NCBI GenBank assembly: GCA_015847255.1
Contig: JADLZK010010461.1
Coordinates: 55,105 to 119,104 of the forward strand
Source of the DNA: Hyparrhenia diplandra
Taxonomy: Eukaryota; Streptophyta; Magnoliopsida; Poales; Poaceae
Direction of reading: 5' to 3'
DNA: 64,000 nucleotides
Below, in pieces: positions 20,022-30,759 of the stretch (positions are counted from its first letter, which is position 1; each line of letters starts with the position of its first letter). The notes under the pieces are model-generated. The model saw nothing but the letters and a program-made list of their open reading frames with translations, made no database searches and was not told the origin of the DNA. The position numbers and the translations under genes are program-made.

Positions 20022-21590
20022 TCAAAAAGAGAGAATGTGATCCACCAACTTATCAACGGCCTGTTGAGAAGACCCACTGCTGTCAAGGCACATCCTCACT
20101 TTCTCCTTCAAATCCTTTGCTCTTTCCCTGATACGAACTCCCTCATCTTCTTCCATGAGCTTCTTGATGGCCTTCTCGACCTCCCCTCGCTCTAGCACAC
20201 CCTCCAACAAAATCCCAATCTTCCATGTATCTTGCACATACCTTGCGGTTGGCAATTGATCTCCAAAGATTGGCCTCGACAGCATAGGCACCCCCTCATA
20301 GATACTCTCAAGCGTGGAGTTCCATCCGTTGTGAGTCCAGAAGCCACCCACTGCAGGGTGAGCAAGCACCTCCTGTTGCGGCGCCCACTCGATCACCTTG
20401 CCTCTACCCTCCACCGCCGACATGAACCCATCCGGGAGCTCCTGTTTCTCCACTCCAAGCACGAGGCCACGCCGAACCACCCACAGAAACGGCTTGCCGC
20501 TGTTCGCCAAGCCCCAAGCGATCTCCGTAAACTCATCTTGAGTGACATGAACAACACTACCAAAGCTCACGTATAGCACGGAGCCAGGGGCTTGCGTGTC
20601 CAGCCACTCGATGCAACTGCGGTCCTGGCTGAGCAGGCTAGTCTCGGCGCCGCTATCGTTAGAGGTGACGAGCTTGTGAAGCGGACCGACGGCGAAGGGT
20701 GGAATACCTTTATGGGCAAGTTCTTCCCGGATCATGTCAAGCTCGTCGGGCTCAAGTGCTTCAAATGTGTTGAATATTGCACCGGAGGAGTTTGTTGTAG
20801 CCTCGGTGGCACGGTTCAAGATCTTGCGCACGATCTCTTGGTTGGGGAGCTTGCTTGGGTCAAACAGGTCCCTCACTTGTAGCGGTGGCAGCTCCTCTAC
20901 CGGCATGTGTAAGTTGGACTCTGAAACAAAACAAAATGTAATGTGGCCTTGTTGGATATGTGAATGTACTGTACAAATAATCTATGTCGAGATCAAATTC
21001 GTTCCTAAAACAGTACTGCATAGATATGTATGATGCTTCTAAAATCAGTGGCAGCATGTTTGTTATGTGATACGAACCTGTGGCCGGCAGAGATAGCCCT
21101 TGTCGTGGAGCATGTCGTAGGTGTCGGACCTGAACAAGCGGAAGCAGGCGGCGCTGCCGGTGTGCAGCACGAGCGTGGGCAGGCCGAGGCCGGCAGCGGC
21201 GTTCTGCGCGGCGGAGAGGGTGGAGTCGAAGACGAGGCACGCCAGCCGGGGCTCCTCTGCGTCCGCGAGGAGCGACGCGAGCGCGTCGCGGACGTGCCCC
21301 GACGCCTCCATGGCGGCGTTGAGGGCGAGGATCTTGGCGATGCCGTTGTTCGTCGCGGCCACGGCCTCTGGGACGACGTCCGGCACGGAGACGAAGGTGA
21401 ACCCGTCCGGGTGGCGCGCGGGGTCCGGCGCGTTGAACGCCGTGTGGAGGACGGTGACGGCCAGCCCACGCGCGTGGAGCGCGCCGGCGAGCTGCAGCAT
21501 CGGGCTCAGGTGGCCCTGGAACGGCAGTGGGAACAGCACCACGCGAGCGCCGCGGCGGGGTACTGGACCATCGTCAACCACTCCGGCCAT
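20022..21590 (-). CDS. UDP-glycosyltransferase UGT-A (UGT76/group H-like), two exons
   Basis: Exon 1 is 21590-21078 and exon 2 is 20918-20022 (minus), separated by a 159-base intron (CAG/GTTCGT ... TTTCAGAG/TCC). The acceptor must be the second AG of CAGAG to keep the frame. The product is 469 residues, normal for plant family-1 UGTs. MAGVVDDG is chosen as start because it lies 26 residues before the catalytic His in FPLPFQGHLSPM (His27); an in-frame ATG at 21710 would add an unlikely 40-residue leader. An Asp in ACLVFDS is the likely catalytic partner. The PSPG donor box (residues about 349-392) runs from WAPQQEVLAHP to FGDQ and ends in Gln, usual for UDP-glucose users; it has HNGWNS where most have HCGWNS. 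Expected role: cytosolic O- or N-glucosylation of a small acceptor such as a hormone or defence compound. The acceptor cannot be read from sequence. No lesion is seen. Confidence 0.9.
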
Positions 21591-21680
21591 CGTTAGCGTT
21601 GCCGGCAGGCAGGCTCCGACGACGACCTTTTCCTCGCTGGGATGAAGGATGGCTGAACTGAACCGCTGGACATCTCTGTT

Positions 21681-21690
21681 GTATATAAAC
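21681..21690 (-). promoter_or_regulatory. Possible TATA box of UGT-A
   Basis: GTTTATATAC on the minus strand lies about 95 bases before the chosen ATG, a plausible distance for a TATA element with a short leader. It is the only TATA-like site close to the start. The in-frame upstream ATG (21710) would precede it, which also argues against that start. Confidence 0.35.
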
Positions 21691-21710
21691 AAATAGTGTG
21701 TGGGTAGCAA

Positions 21711-24059
21711 AATCTATCTCGATCTCCATCATGGATTCATGGTGATGGATCCAACTATTTCTCACATTATTTATCTCCCCGTTGCTTGGAGGAAACTTCG
21801 TAATGATTAGAGAAGAATTGTTGGGGATAAGCGCGCTCTCAATGCGTCCACAGCGATATGTTATGAAATAGACGGTCTCTGGTCAAAGGATACGGCCACT
21901 GGCCAGACAGGTTGAAATGGGCAACGGTTGACGAATCTTCGAAGAAGATCGTGAAATTTTATATAATTTCAGAAGCTAAAAGGTCCTGATTTGGATCCTA
22001 CCGGGTTCTGCTATTTCTCAGATGCCTGGTTTTAAGGGGGGTTTTTCAGGCGATGCACGGTATCCATTAGATCCTGCTTCCGTCACCTGTGTTTATAGCC
22101 TGAATGATCAGTTTTTTTTTTTTTTTTTTTTTTTTTTTGAATCTGAATGATTAGATTAGGACTACCTCTAACAGGTAAAGGAACCTCAAACACGAACACA
22201 ATCAGCAATGGTAAGTCAGATAGTATTGAGACATTCTAAAAAGAAACGGTCATATGTGGGAGCACTTTGACGCCAGGCTAACACAATTCGACCAAGACCA
22301 GGACATGCTGGGAAGAAACTTTTTGCAGATTGCTTCAAGAATCAAAGAAGACATTGCACAAAGGAAAAAGGCTTTAGAAAGGGAAGGCTAGCAAGCTGGG
22401 GCTTTCTGATGCACCAGTGTTTGGGCATGACTACACGGCGCACGCGCGCTAGAAATGGAACCGGTGCACGCGCGCCAGCACCGGTAGCGGCGCATGCAGT
22501 AGTACCCAGTGGACTTTTTTTTCATGTCTGGGCATTTCAATGGGCCAAGATTTCTTTTTTTTTTTTTTGGCCCGTATCCATTTCTGGTTTCTCTTGTCTA
22601 GCATCATTGGGCGATTTTTCTTATTTCTCCTGTCAACCTTCATTGGGCCACAAAAAAAAATTTGTGTACAAGCTAAAATTTTTCTCTTTAGGGACATCGT
22701 ATTTGTGGGTAAAATAAAAGGGCGGGGGATGGTTTCACATCTATATGGAAGTAAAAAAGTACAAAAACAATGTTTCTAAATACCATAAATCTTATGTCCA
22801 TAAAAAAATACTTATGCTATGTTAAAAAAATGGAAGAGAGCTATAATGAAAAAAAGGAGAAAAACGAATTACAATTTATTTCTAACATTTTTGTATTTCT
22901 AAAAAGGATAAAACTAAAAAGGTAAAAATGTTGCTTCTGTTCTCTTCAAGACTTGCAAAATAATGAATATTCCTGAAAAAAGAAGCAAATTTGATTATAA
23001 AAAAATATAAGCTTATATCAAACTTTTCATTTCTATATTACACACTTTGAATGACTAGGGTTTTTTAAAAAAGATTGTCCTGCTACATTAAAAACTTTAT
23101 ACTTAGAATGAATAAAACATTAAATCATCAGGAAAAAAAAAAAATAAAACGATGTTTGGAGACCAAAGTACCACATTAGAAAACTTTTATATTGGTAGGT
23201 TGAAAACTTGATATTAGTAGATATTTTTTTTTAGATAGGTTTCACATGCTGAGTGTGTTTTTCTTTTCTAAGGACAGACTTGATCTAAGGATCTTATCTC
23301 TTGGCTGTCAAACTACACAAAAGATTACAACTGGAATAGTCAGGGAACATGTATTGACATTTAAAAGGCCACTGAGAACTATGACTGCCTACCAAAAATT
23401 CCAGCTGAGGTCTGGGGTCAGATTTATCAATAAAATTTCCTGACAGAGCTGTCAGCCTGTCACCATACAGAGCAATGAGCGACCTACCAACATTAGTGGA
23501 GTGGGTTTTTGACAAAACTTTTAGTCATTTTCTCTTCAACATTAACAAAAGTTGCTGCTCGTAAATGCAATCTCTCAGCAGAAATGAATGACAAAATGTG
23601 GCAAAGCAATAGCTAAAACAGAATTCCTAAAAAGCCCTCAAAATAGAACTCAAGTAGAGATAGAAATCTATATGCACTAAAGGATGAACAAAAGAGCGGA
23701 GTGCCATTGCCAACCAATCCATCGAATGAAGCCTAACTGATCTGCTCAAGAACAACACTATCCATTGTTCCCACAACAGCCTAGCTGACACCTACATTAC
23801 CCAAAAACACAATGATAGAGAGAGAGAGAGAGAGAGATAGGCATGAGTAGCAGGCATCAACAAAATAGACAAGTAGTGCTGGTTGGAGTAAGTTCAGCAC
23901 TTAGATCCATACTTTCTAATGCTACTAACCTTCATGAAAGAGAGTTGTTCATCCACCCCTGCTTGACTGCTCTACACAACACTGAAGAAAAGAAATGTGT
24001 CAATAGCCAAAAAAATGTCTGGCAATCACACAGAGAAATATACAAAGAGAGATAGACTC
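21711..24059. other. Intergenic AT-rich DNA with homopolymer tracts
   Basis: It contains a T run of about 29 bases (22111-22139), a CpG-rich patch with alternating CGCG at 22436-22500, and T-rich and A-rich stretches to 23250. A short (GA)n run lies at about 23816-23838. ORFs here are short and low-complexity. No gene is supported. Confidence 0.5.
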
Positions 24060-24290
24060 TCAAACAAACTCACACAGAGGTACACACTCAAACCAAAGCT
24101 AGGATAAACAAAGGGAGATAAAATAGAGAGACAAATAGAGGGAGAGAGAGAGGCACACACAAACACAACAGAGCACACACAAACACAACAGAGACATACA
24201 CACTTACACAGAGAGAGGGAGACAAGGAGAGAGAGATAGACAGAGATAGACACACACACAGAGAGAGAGAGAGAGAGACAACAAACATTG
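24060..24290. repeat. Compound (CA)n/(GA)n microsatellite region
   Basis: Dense CACACA and GAGAGA blocks run for about 230 bases. The long minus-strand ORFs of Ser, Leu and Cys here are artefacts of the repeat. Confidence 0.9.
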
Positions 24291-24394
24291 TTCACTATAA
24301 AACACGGCCATTCACTAAAAATTGTACTGTTAGGTTAAGAACTATGAACTATGACACTATAAACATTGTACTGTTAGGTTAAAAGTTTTCTATG

Positions 24395-24985
24395 TAATAG
24401 TAAAAAGTTTTCTATGTAATAGTATAAAGTTTTATAAATTCGAGTGTAAAAGTTTTCAACCTATCAGTACAAAGTTACTAATGTTGTAGTCTAAAGTTTT
24501 GAACCTAGCAGTAAAAAGTTTATTAATACTTAGTCTAAAGTTTTTAACCTAGCAGTATATAGTTTGTAAAAAGTTCAAAAAGTTTATCGTAAAAAATAGT
24601 TCAAAAGTTATTTAATTAGCATTACAAAGCTTGCTATGTCATGGTTCAAAGTTTTGTAACATCGAGTGTAAAGTTTTTCAACCTATTAGTACAAAGTTGC
24701 TAATGTTGTAATCTAAAAGTTTTGAACCTAGCAGTAAAAAGTTTATTAATACTATAGTCTGAAGTTTTTTAACCTTGCAGTATATAGTTTGTAAAAATTT
24801 CAAAAAGATTATCGTAAAAATAGTTTAAAGTTATTTAATTAGCATTACAAAGCTTGCTATGTCATGGTTCAAAGTTCTGTAACATCGAGTGTAAAGTTTT
24901 CAACCTATTAGTACAAAGTTGCTAATGTTATAGTCTAAAGTTTTGAACCTAGCAATAAAAAGTTTATTATAAAAGGTTGCTATGG
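24395..24985. repeat. Tandem repeat, unit about 223 bp, about 2.6 copies
   Basis: The phrase CATGGTTCAAAGTT begins at 24640 and again at 24863, a period of 223. Each unit contains GAGTGTAAAGTTTTTCAACC, GTTTTGAACCTAGCAGTAAA, TAGCATTACAAAGCTTGCTA and several AAAGTTT words. A more diverged first copy starts near 24395 and the third is cut off near 24985. Within the unit, shorter TAAAGTTTTxAACCT words recur every 30-60 bases, so the array grew from a smaller repeat. Confidence 0.85.
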
Positions 24986-26387
24986 CATGAACTCAAGGCA
25001 GACAAGTCAAAGATTGGTTTGATGCAGTCAATAAAGGCAAAGGCAGAAACAACAACACAGTCAATAAAGTATTACCAGGACAAGTGTCTATCTTTATGAT
25101 GCTTTCTGCATGTACCTCAGATTGGTTTGATGCAGGCTTTAAACTCTCTCTCTCTCTCTCATACAAGTTGTTAATAAAGATTAAGACAGAGATCAGTATC
25201 ACAGTTTGTAACCTTTTAGTGGACCACATTTGACATCTCTGCAAAATGCTTTTGTATACGACTATTTGACCATGTGGATTCTTTCATTGATACTAGTATA
25301 TACATGGCATGAATGGTACCAGCAGCTATATTCAGATGTTTTTTTTTAGAAAAACTAGATGTTAGGTTCTACTGCGAGCACCCATGAAGATATTTGCTTT
25401 TTACGAAAATTATTGCACAGTTACTTCATTGCCACTAAAAACGATGGTCCCTTGACACACGAAATCACTGAGAAAATCTAGTTTTTACTATAGTTTCTTT
25501 GCAGTACTTTACAATCCTACAAGTCAAATATGGGTGACACGGAATTGATTTCAGAGGAGATTCAGTCAAACCTGAAATTAATACCACACATATGACATTG
25601 TCAATTGTGAATTTGGAAATGTTCAGAGGTTCAATTCAAAATGAAATCCTTTCCACAAGACCCAAAATGGGACGAACGGTTACTCTTTGGTTAACTAGAA
25701 ATGCTGATTTTATTCACTCATTAAGGATATATAATAATGCCTGAAAAGGCCTCCAAAGTTGCATTTGGGACAGTTCAAGATGAGAAATTGGAGGGAACCA
25801 AATCTTATGTTGTGCATACAGCTAGAGATTTGGTTCGAGCCAACACTCACCTTCAGCTTATGGTGCAAGGCAGAGTTCAGTTTCCTAATCTTGTGCTATG
25901 CAAGGCAGAGTTCAGTTTACTACAACTCTTACCTTCAGAGCTAGCTAATGAAATGTTTAGGTTTTAGCTTATGGTGCTGCTGCCCTTTTTTATAGGGACT
26001 AAACCTGAACTAAGAGCAGGCTGGAAGAAAAGAGTTAAAAAAAGATTATAAAGACAGGTGCAAGACTTAGGTTTCATACAGCCGGTGTTCAATTGAAAGA
26101 AAATATCAAACTTCAAGAAATGAGAACAGCTATTATTGCTATTATTGCTTCTTCTACTATAAGTCTACAGTGGATAGTACGGATCATAGAAGATCTGCAT
26201 GCAAAACCAATTAGGAATATGTTTTTTAAGGAAAAATGAATGATCAATACATTTACATGTTAGTTCAATCAAACATATATTGGTCAAAAATGCATATGCA
26301 TCAGAAGTTTTAACATCTAGAATGGAGCTTCAACCACAGGGGCAACAACAGGGGCAACAACATTGACTGGAATTTGTCTAGAAATTC
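24986..26387. other. AT-rich DNA, no supported gene
   Basis: Short ORFs only (for example 25737-25967, plus). A direct repeat GGTGCAAGGCAGAGTTCAG / TATGCAAGGCAGAGTTCAG lies near 25861-25916. Some of this may be the 3' region of the minus-strand gene that follows. A (CT)n run lies at 25146-25160. Confidence 0.4.
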
Positions 26388-29151
26388 TATAAAAAAATAA
26401 ATGTTTCAAACATGTTAATAAAATATGGGCACAAACCATTGCCTAGTAGGGGGCATGCTTTTAATTTTCAAACTTGTATCTCTCTCTCTCCTTCTCTCTA
26501 TATCTCTGTCCCTCTCTCGGTCTCTATCTCTCTCCCTCTCTCTATCTCTTTGTCTCTCTCTCTCTCCCTATCTCACTATCTCTATCTCTACCTCTGTCTC
26601 CCTCTCTTTCCTCTCTCCATCTCCCTCTATCTCTCTCTCCCTCTCTCTTCCTCTCTATCCCTCTCTCTCTCCATATCTCTCTCTCTATATCTCCCTATCT
26701 ATACCACAAATATAGAGAAATAAAACCTTTAGAGCGCATTGGTCCAAATCAAATATCTGACTTTGAGAAGGTAATTCTATCAATTCAATTCAAATAGAAC
26801 ATGATCATAACATTCTTGTTATCTAATACTACCTTGAGAATTGCCTCAATAGAATTCACAAGTATGCCATCATAGCTGCAGAAATAAAGCAAATAAAGCT
26901 AATGAGGAAATAATTAGAAAGTGAGGCTCAGGCCACATATCTTATCAGTAAAAGCGAGGCGAGACACAATACAATAACTAAGAAGAAAACAACAGGAGAG
27001 ATACCTTCTGAAACTTACTGTGAAGAATCTACCAAAATAGTTAACTTTGTGTCCTCAGGTAGTATGCTCACTGGTACTCCAATCGCTATCCAGATGTTAC
27101 CACATGGGCCATCATCAAGTGAGAAAACCTGAAACAACAATTTGTAAAGGAAATTAAAAGCAGCAGTTCAGAGAAAGTATTTGAACGTATGATAATGACT
27201 AGGAAAAAAATATATATATAGGAAACCTTAACTCAGACAATAGGATCTAGTAATAGTATGGAGACTAGTTTAGCATGTCACCAAAAACAAGTACAGTCAG
27301 TCAAGTCCAAAATAGCAAAAAAAAAAAAAAAAAGGTGATACAACATATCATTGACGAAACTTTGCAGACTACTGTGCAAAAAAATAGCTGCATGCTACTG
27401 CATGGCACCATGCGTGCTAATGGGGTCATCTAATTCTTGTAATGCAACAAGGCAAAGCCACATATATAGGAAAAGCAAGGAAAAAATAATAGGGGAGAAA
27501 ATCCTACTTCAATTACTGTTCCCTGAAAAGTAACTAGGGGTTCCGTTGTCTACTACAGTCCAACTTCATATTCAGGATATAGATTTCAGGAAATTACCAT
27601 CAGGAACACTACTCTTTCTTAGTACAATTCAGCATTTGCACTTCTCTACCACACTCACACAAGGAGGTCCAAGGAACAAATAATTATTACAGGAATGAAA
27701 TGCAAAAGTTGTTCCCAGATTTATTAAAAATCTGAAACTAGACAGTTGATTCACAAACTTTGGAGCCATGTCAGGTGCTCTATCTGCAATGGACAATAAT
27801 TGAAGTTCAGGAACTAAATAATTTCATTTTGTTAAATCATTTGGCCATTTTGCATGATCATAAACAAGCTGGAAAAAAACACAAAGAGAACCCCTATGCA
27901 AATGATTCTCTCCACGAGAAGACTGAATCAGGTAATAGATAAAACTTGAGGGTGAACCCAAGAAAAAAATTGAAGCCACGATGCCTTGCTCACAAAAAAG
28001 CACTGCTTAGTCTGAAGATACATACTGATATAAACATAAACCAAACATAAAATAGCACTGTATTTGTTGTACTAAACTACAGTTTGCACACAAATTTAGA
28101 ATGGATCTGTGACTTCATTGTTACAGTTCAATGATGCTCGAGAATCCAACTAAGATTGATCAGTCATCACCAGGAAGAGGTAGTTTTGAATTAGGTGCAG
28201 ATTACGGTCTCATACAGGGATTTACAAAAAAAAATATTTTTAAAAGGGGATCTGGGGATTAACAAAAAATCGGTCACGCATGTCTTAGATGTTGAAAAAA
28301 GAGAGTAGGCAATCGTGAGAAACAAAAAAATCGGTGACGATCTCATCATAACTATCACTTATATTCTCACATATTTCAGCAGCTCACAGATTCAACTCAC
28401 AAATTTCAGCAAGCCCATAAGGAAACAACTTACTTACAGCTTGTCATGTGTCAAAAAAACAGTAGCGACAGCACAGCTTGCCTGTTTAACAAAAATCTCC
28501 TACTTGACTGGTTAACAGCTTACTTACAGCATTGAGGTGTTTTTGAAATAATTTAAAGACCCTTGCAAGGGTGCCATGGCTGTTTGCATTCAGCAAGCAG
28601 TCCGGGGTGTTTTGGCTTGTAATGGATGTTTGCATTCAGCAAGCAGTCCGGAGTTACATGTGGTAGTAGTATCTTCTTGTGGTTGGTAAGCATCATACCT
28701 AGTGCTATCAGAGTGTACATGAATGAACTAGTGGCTGTTGTAGCAGTAGTATCTCATATATCATGGACATGGAGCTAGCTATCTAGGTAGTATTACATCA
28801 ATGCTGGTGGGTGGTAATAGTAAGTACTAATGGTAGTAATTAGTGGTAAATGCAAGTAATAATGTAATAGGAGAGCAAGTACTAATCCGTTGCTGCGAGT
28901 AGCTTCACACTCTTAGCTGAGTGTGTTGATCTACTCCCACATACTGAGAGCAAGCACTAATCTCCTACAACATTGAAATGTTTGTGAAATAATTTAAAGA
29001 CCATTGTAAGCTATCAAACAGCAAGCTCTTTTTAACTAAGATTATAGTGATATGAAGCTATCAACTATGTCATGTTGTCAATTATAATTGAGGAGAATTC
29101 ATAATTGCATACCTGTATCATGGGATGATTTTTCTCCCTTGCAACCTTCAT
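26388..29151 (-). CDS. Small spliced gene of unknown function (minus strand)
   Basis: Three short stretches splice together in one frame on the minus strand. Exon a (29151-29113) is preceded by CTAACAG and ends CAG/GTATGC; it encodes MKVAREKNHPMIQ. Exon b (27128-27019) follows GTTTCAG and ends ACA/GTAAGT; it encodes VFSLDDGPCGNIWIAIGVPV then SILPEDTKLTILVDSS. Exon c (26875-26833) follows CTGCAG and ends AAG/GTAGTA; it encodes YDGILVNSIEAILK. The phases agree at both junctions. A final exon from 26396 (after TTATAG) would add Asn-Phe and a stop, giving about 66 residues. The exons may instead be the surviving part of a longer gene whose 5' exon lies in the GC-rich DNA at 30290-30590. I do not recognise the family. 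The protein-like composition, consensus splice sites and phase agreement are the only evidence. The (CT)n tract at 26478-26702 would be intronic. Confidence 0.4.
26478..26702. repeat. (CT)n-rich pyrimidine tract
   Basis: About 225 bases of CTCTCT with interspersed A and G on the plus strand. Three overlapping Ser/Leu-rich frames stay open because of the repeat and are not genes. Confidence 0.9.
28571..28653. repeat. Short direct repeat
   Basis: TGTTTGCATTCAGCAAGCAG followed by TCCGG occurs twice, about 51 bases apart, a local duplication within presumed intron or upstream DNA. Confidence 0.8.
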
Positions 29152-29998
29152 CTGTTAGAAATGCTTTCAAACATCTGCTAGATTTCAGGTAAATAAGACA
29201 AATCAGGATATATTTAGTTGTCCAGAAAACATGCTAGACAATGATGTGCAGCTAGGAAAATGTTACAATTGTCTGCGCACTTTTCAGTGTGCTTCTATAA
29301 CTTCAGACAAAGAAAAACCAGAATAAGACATGTTACGAGTTACAACTATCTGCACACTTTTCATCTGATGCCAAAAATATCATGTTCTATGGCTTGAAAG
29401 TTGGAACCTAACAGAGTTTTGCGTACTAAGACAGCAGTACCAGAAGAAAGTTGTGTACAACTATAAATAATTCTGCACAAACATTTTTCTGCTTTTGACA
29501 AAAAAAATTATACCAGTAAGAAAATATGGCATACTCCAGACCTTATATTAACCACTTGTGCATAAACACCTGTGTATTTAATACACGCTTAGACTTACTT
29601 ACTGTGATTCCTGTTAAGGGCAATCCATTAGCATACAACATTTGGATACTGCAACCTACCCATGTGCATTCATAACCCAAATGGTTAAAAACCGTAAAAG
29701 CAAAGACAAGCAGCAACTGTCCCACAAATATTTGAGTGGAGTTCACCTGTGTTCCTCTGTGTACCAAGCATAGTTGGGGTTCGTTGGCCAGCTATGCTTG
29801 GACTGAGAAGCAGAGCTGCTCATGGCTGGATGAGAAGCACAGCAGGTCGTGGTTGAGGGGCTGCCATTCACACCGCCACAAATACCACAAATTCAGAAGA
29901 AAAAGGAGAGGTCATCAGATCCACACATGAAGAAAGGGGAGTGGCGGATCTAGTTCGGGTTAGGGATTCAAGGCAACAAGCTGCAGAGGGCATAACGA

Positions 29999-30590
29999 TC
30001 ACCACTTCACCAGTAGGCAGGGCGGATCCAGGTTGAGGCAGGCCACTGGTCGGGGCGCCATGGATGGGGCACCGGGGTGGATGAGGCTGCTGGATCCACC
30101 TCTGTAGGAGATGTCAACGTCGGCCTCCTTGCTGCAGCGGCCCCTGGATTGAGCCGCTCGATTCACTGGACCCCTACTCATCCCGTTCAAATCCAACTCC
30201 GCCTCCCCAAATCCGCCCAAATTGAGACCACATCGGCTATGAATCCCCTCCCCGGTGACGAATCTGCCCAAATCGAAACCCCATCTGCTATTAATCTCCT
30301 TTCCCGGCGACGAATCCGCCCCCAAAAATCGAAAACCTAATGGAAAAACGGCGAACACTCACCTCTACGTCAAGAGAGCGCACAGGGTCGACGAGGCATC
30401 CGCCTAGAGGAAGACGAAGGGAGAGGGGCGCGCCGCCCGGAAGGGATAGTCTGCCGTGGACCAAATCGAAACTTCGGCGTCCGGCGATGGGGGCGAGGGC
30501 TTTCGTCGCGTCGAGGACAGTGAAATGGAGAAAGGAGGAGGGAGAAATGGGAAAGGGAACGGGCACCCGGGTGGGAGGCGGTCACAGGCG
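29999..30590 (-). other. GC-rich region, possible 5' exon of the minus-strand gene
   Basis: GC content rises sharply between AT-rich flanks, as is typical of the 5' end of a grass gene. Overlapping minus-strand ORFs exist (30291-30566, 29999-30358, 30370-30585), none with a domain I know. It could be the first exon and leader of the gene whose small exons lie at 26.4-29.2 kb, or captured sequence. No splice link to 29151 could be proved. Confidence 0.3.
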
Positions 30591-30759
30591 TTTCACTGGT
30601 TTAAAAAAAATTAATAAAAATCAAACCGTACAGGACGGCCCAAACAAAAAAGATGCGCGTGGGCTCTTGATCTGAGAAGACTAGAGGAGGCGTAAAGCAG
30701 CGTGCGCCGTTTGCTCAAGTAGCGCGCGTGCGCCAAATAAGAAAAGTGCCAGTGTTTGG

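Noticed and set aside
24026..24295. Ser/Leu/Cys/Val-rich minus-strand ORFs that look like membrane proteins
   Set aside because: They are translations of (CA)n and (GA)n repeats.
26412..26797. Ser/Leu-rich plus-strand ORFs of about 100 codons
   Set aside because: Three frames stay open across a (CT)n tract, so this is a repeat artefact.
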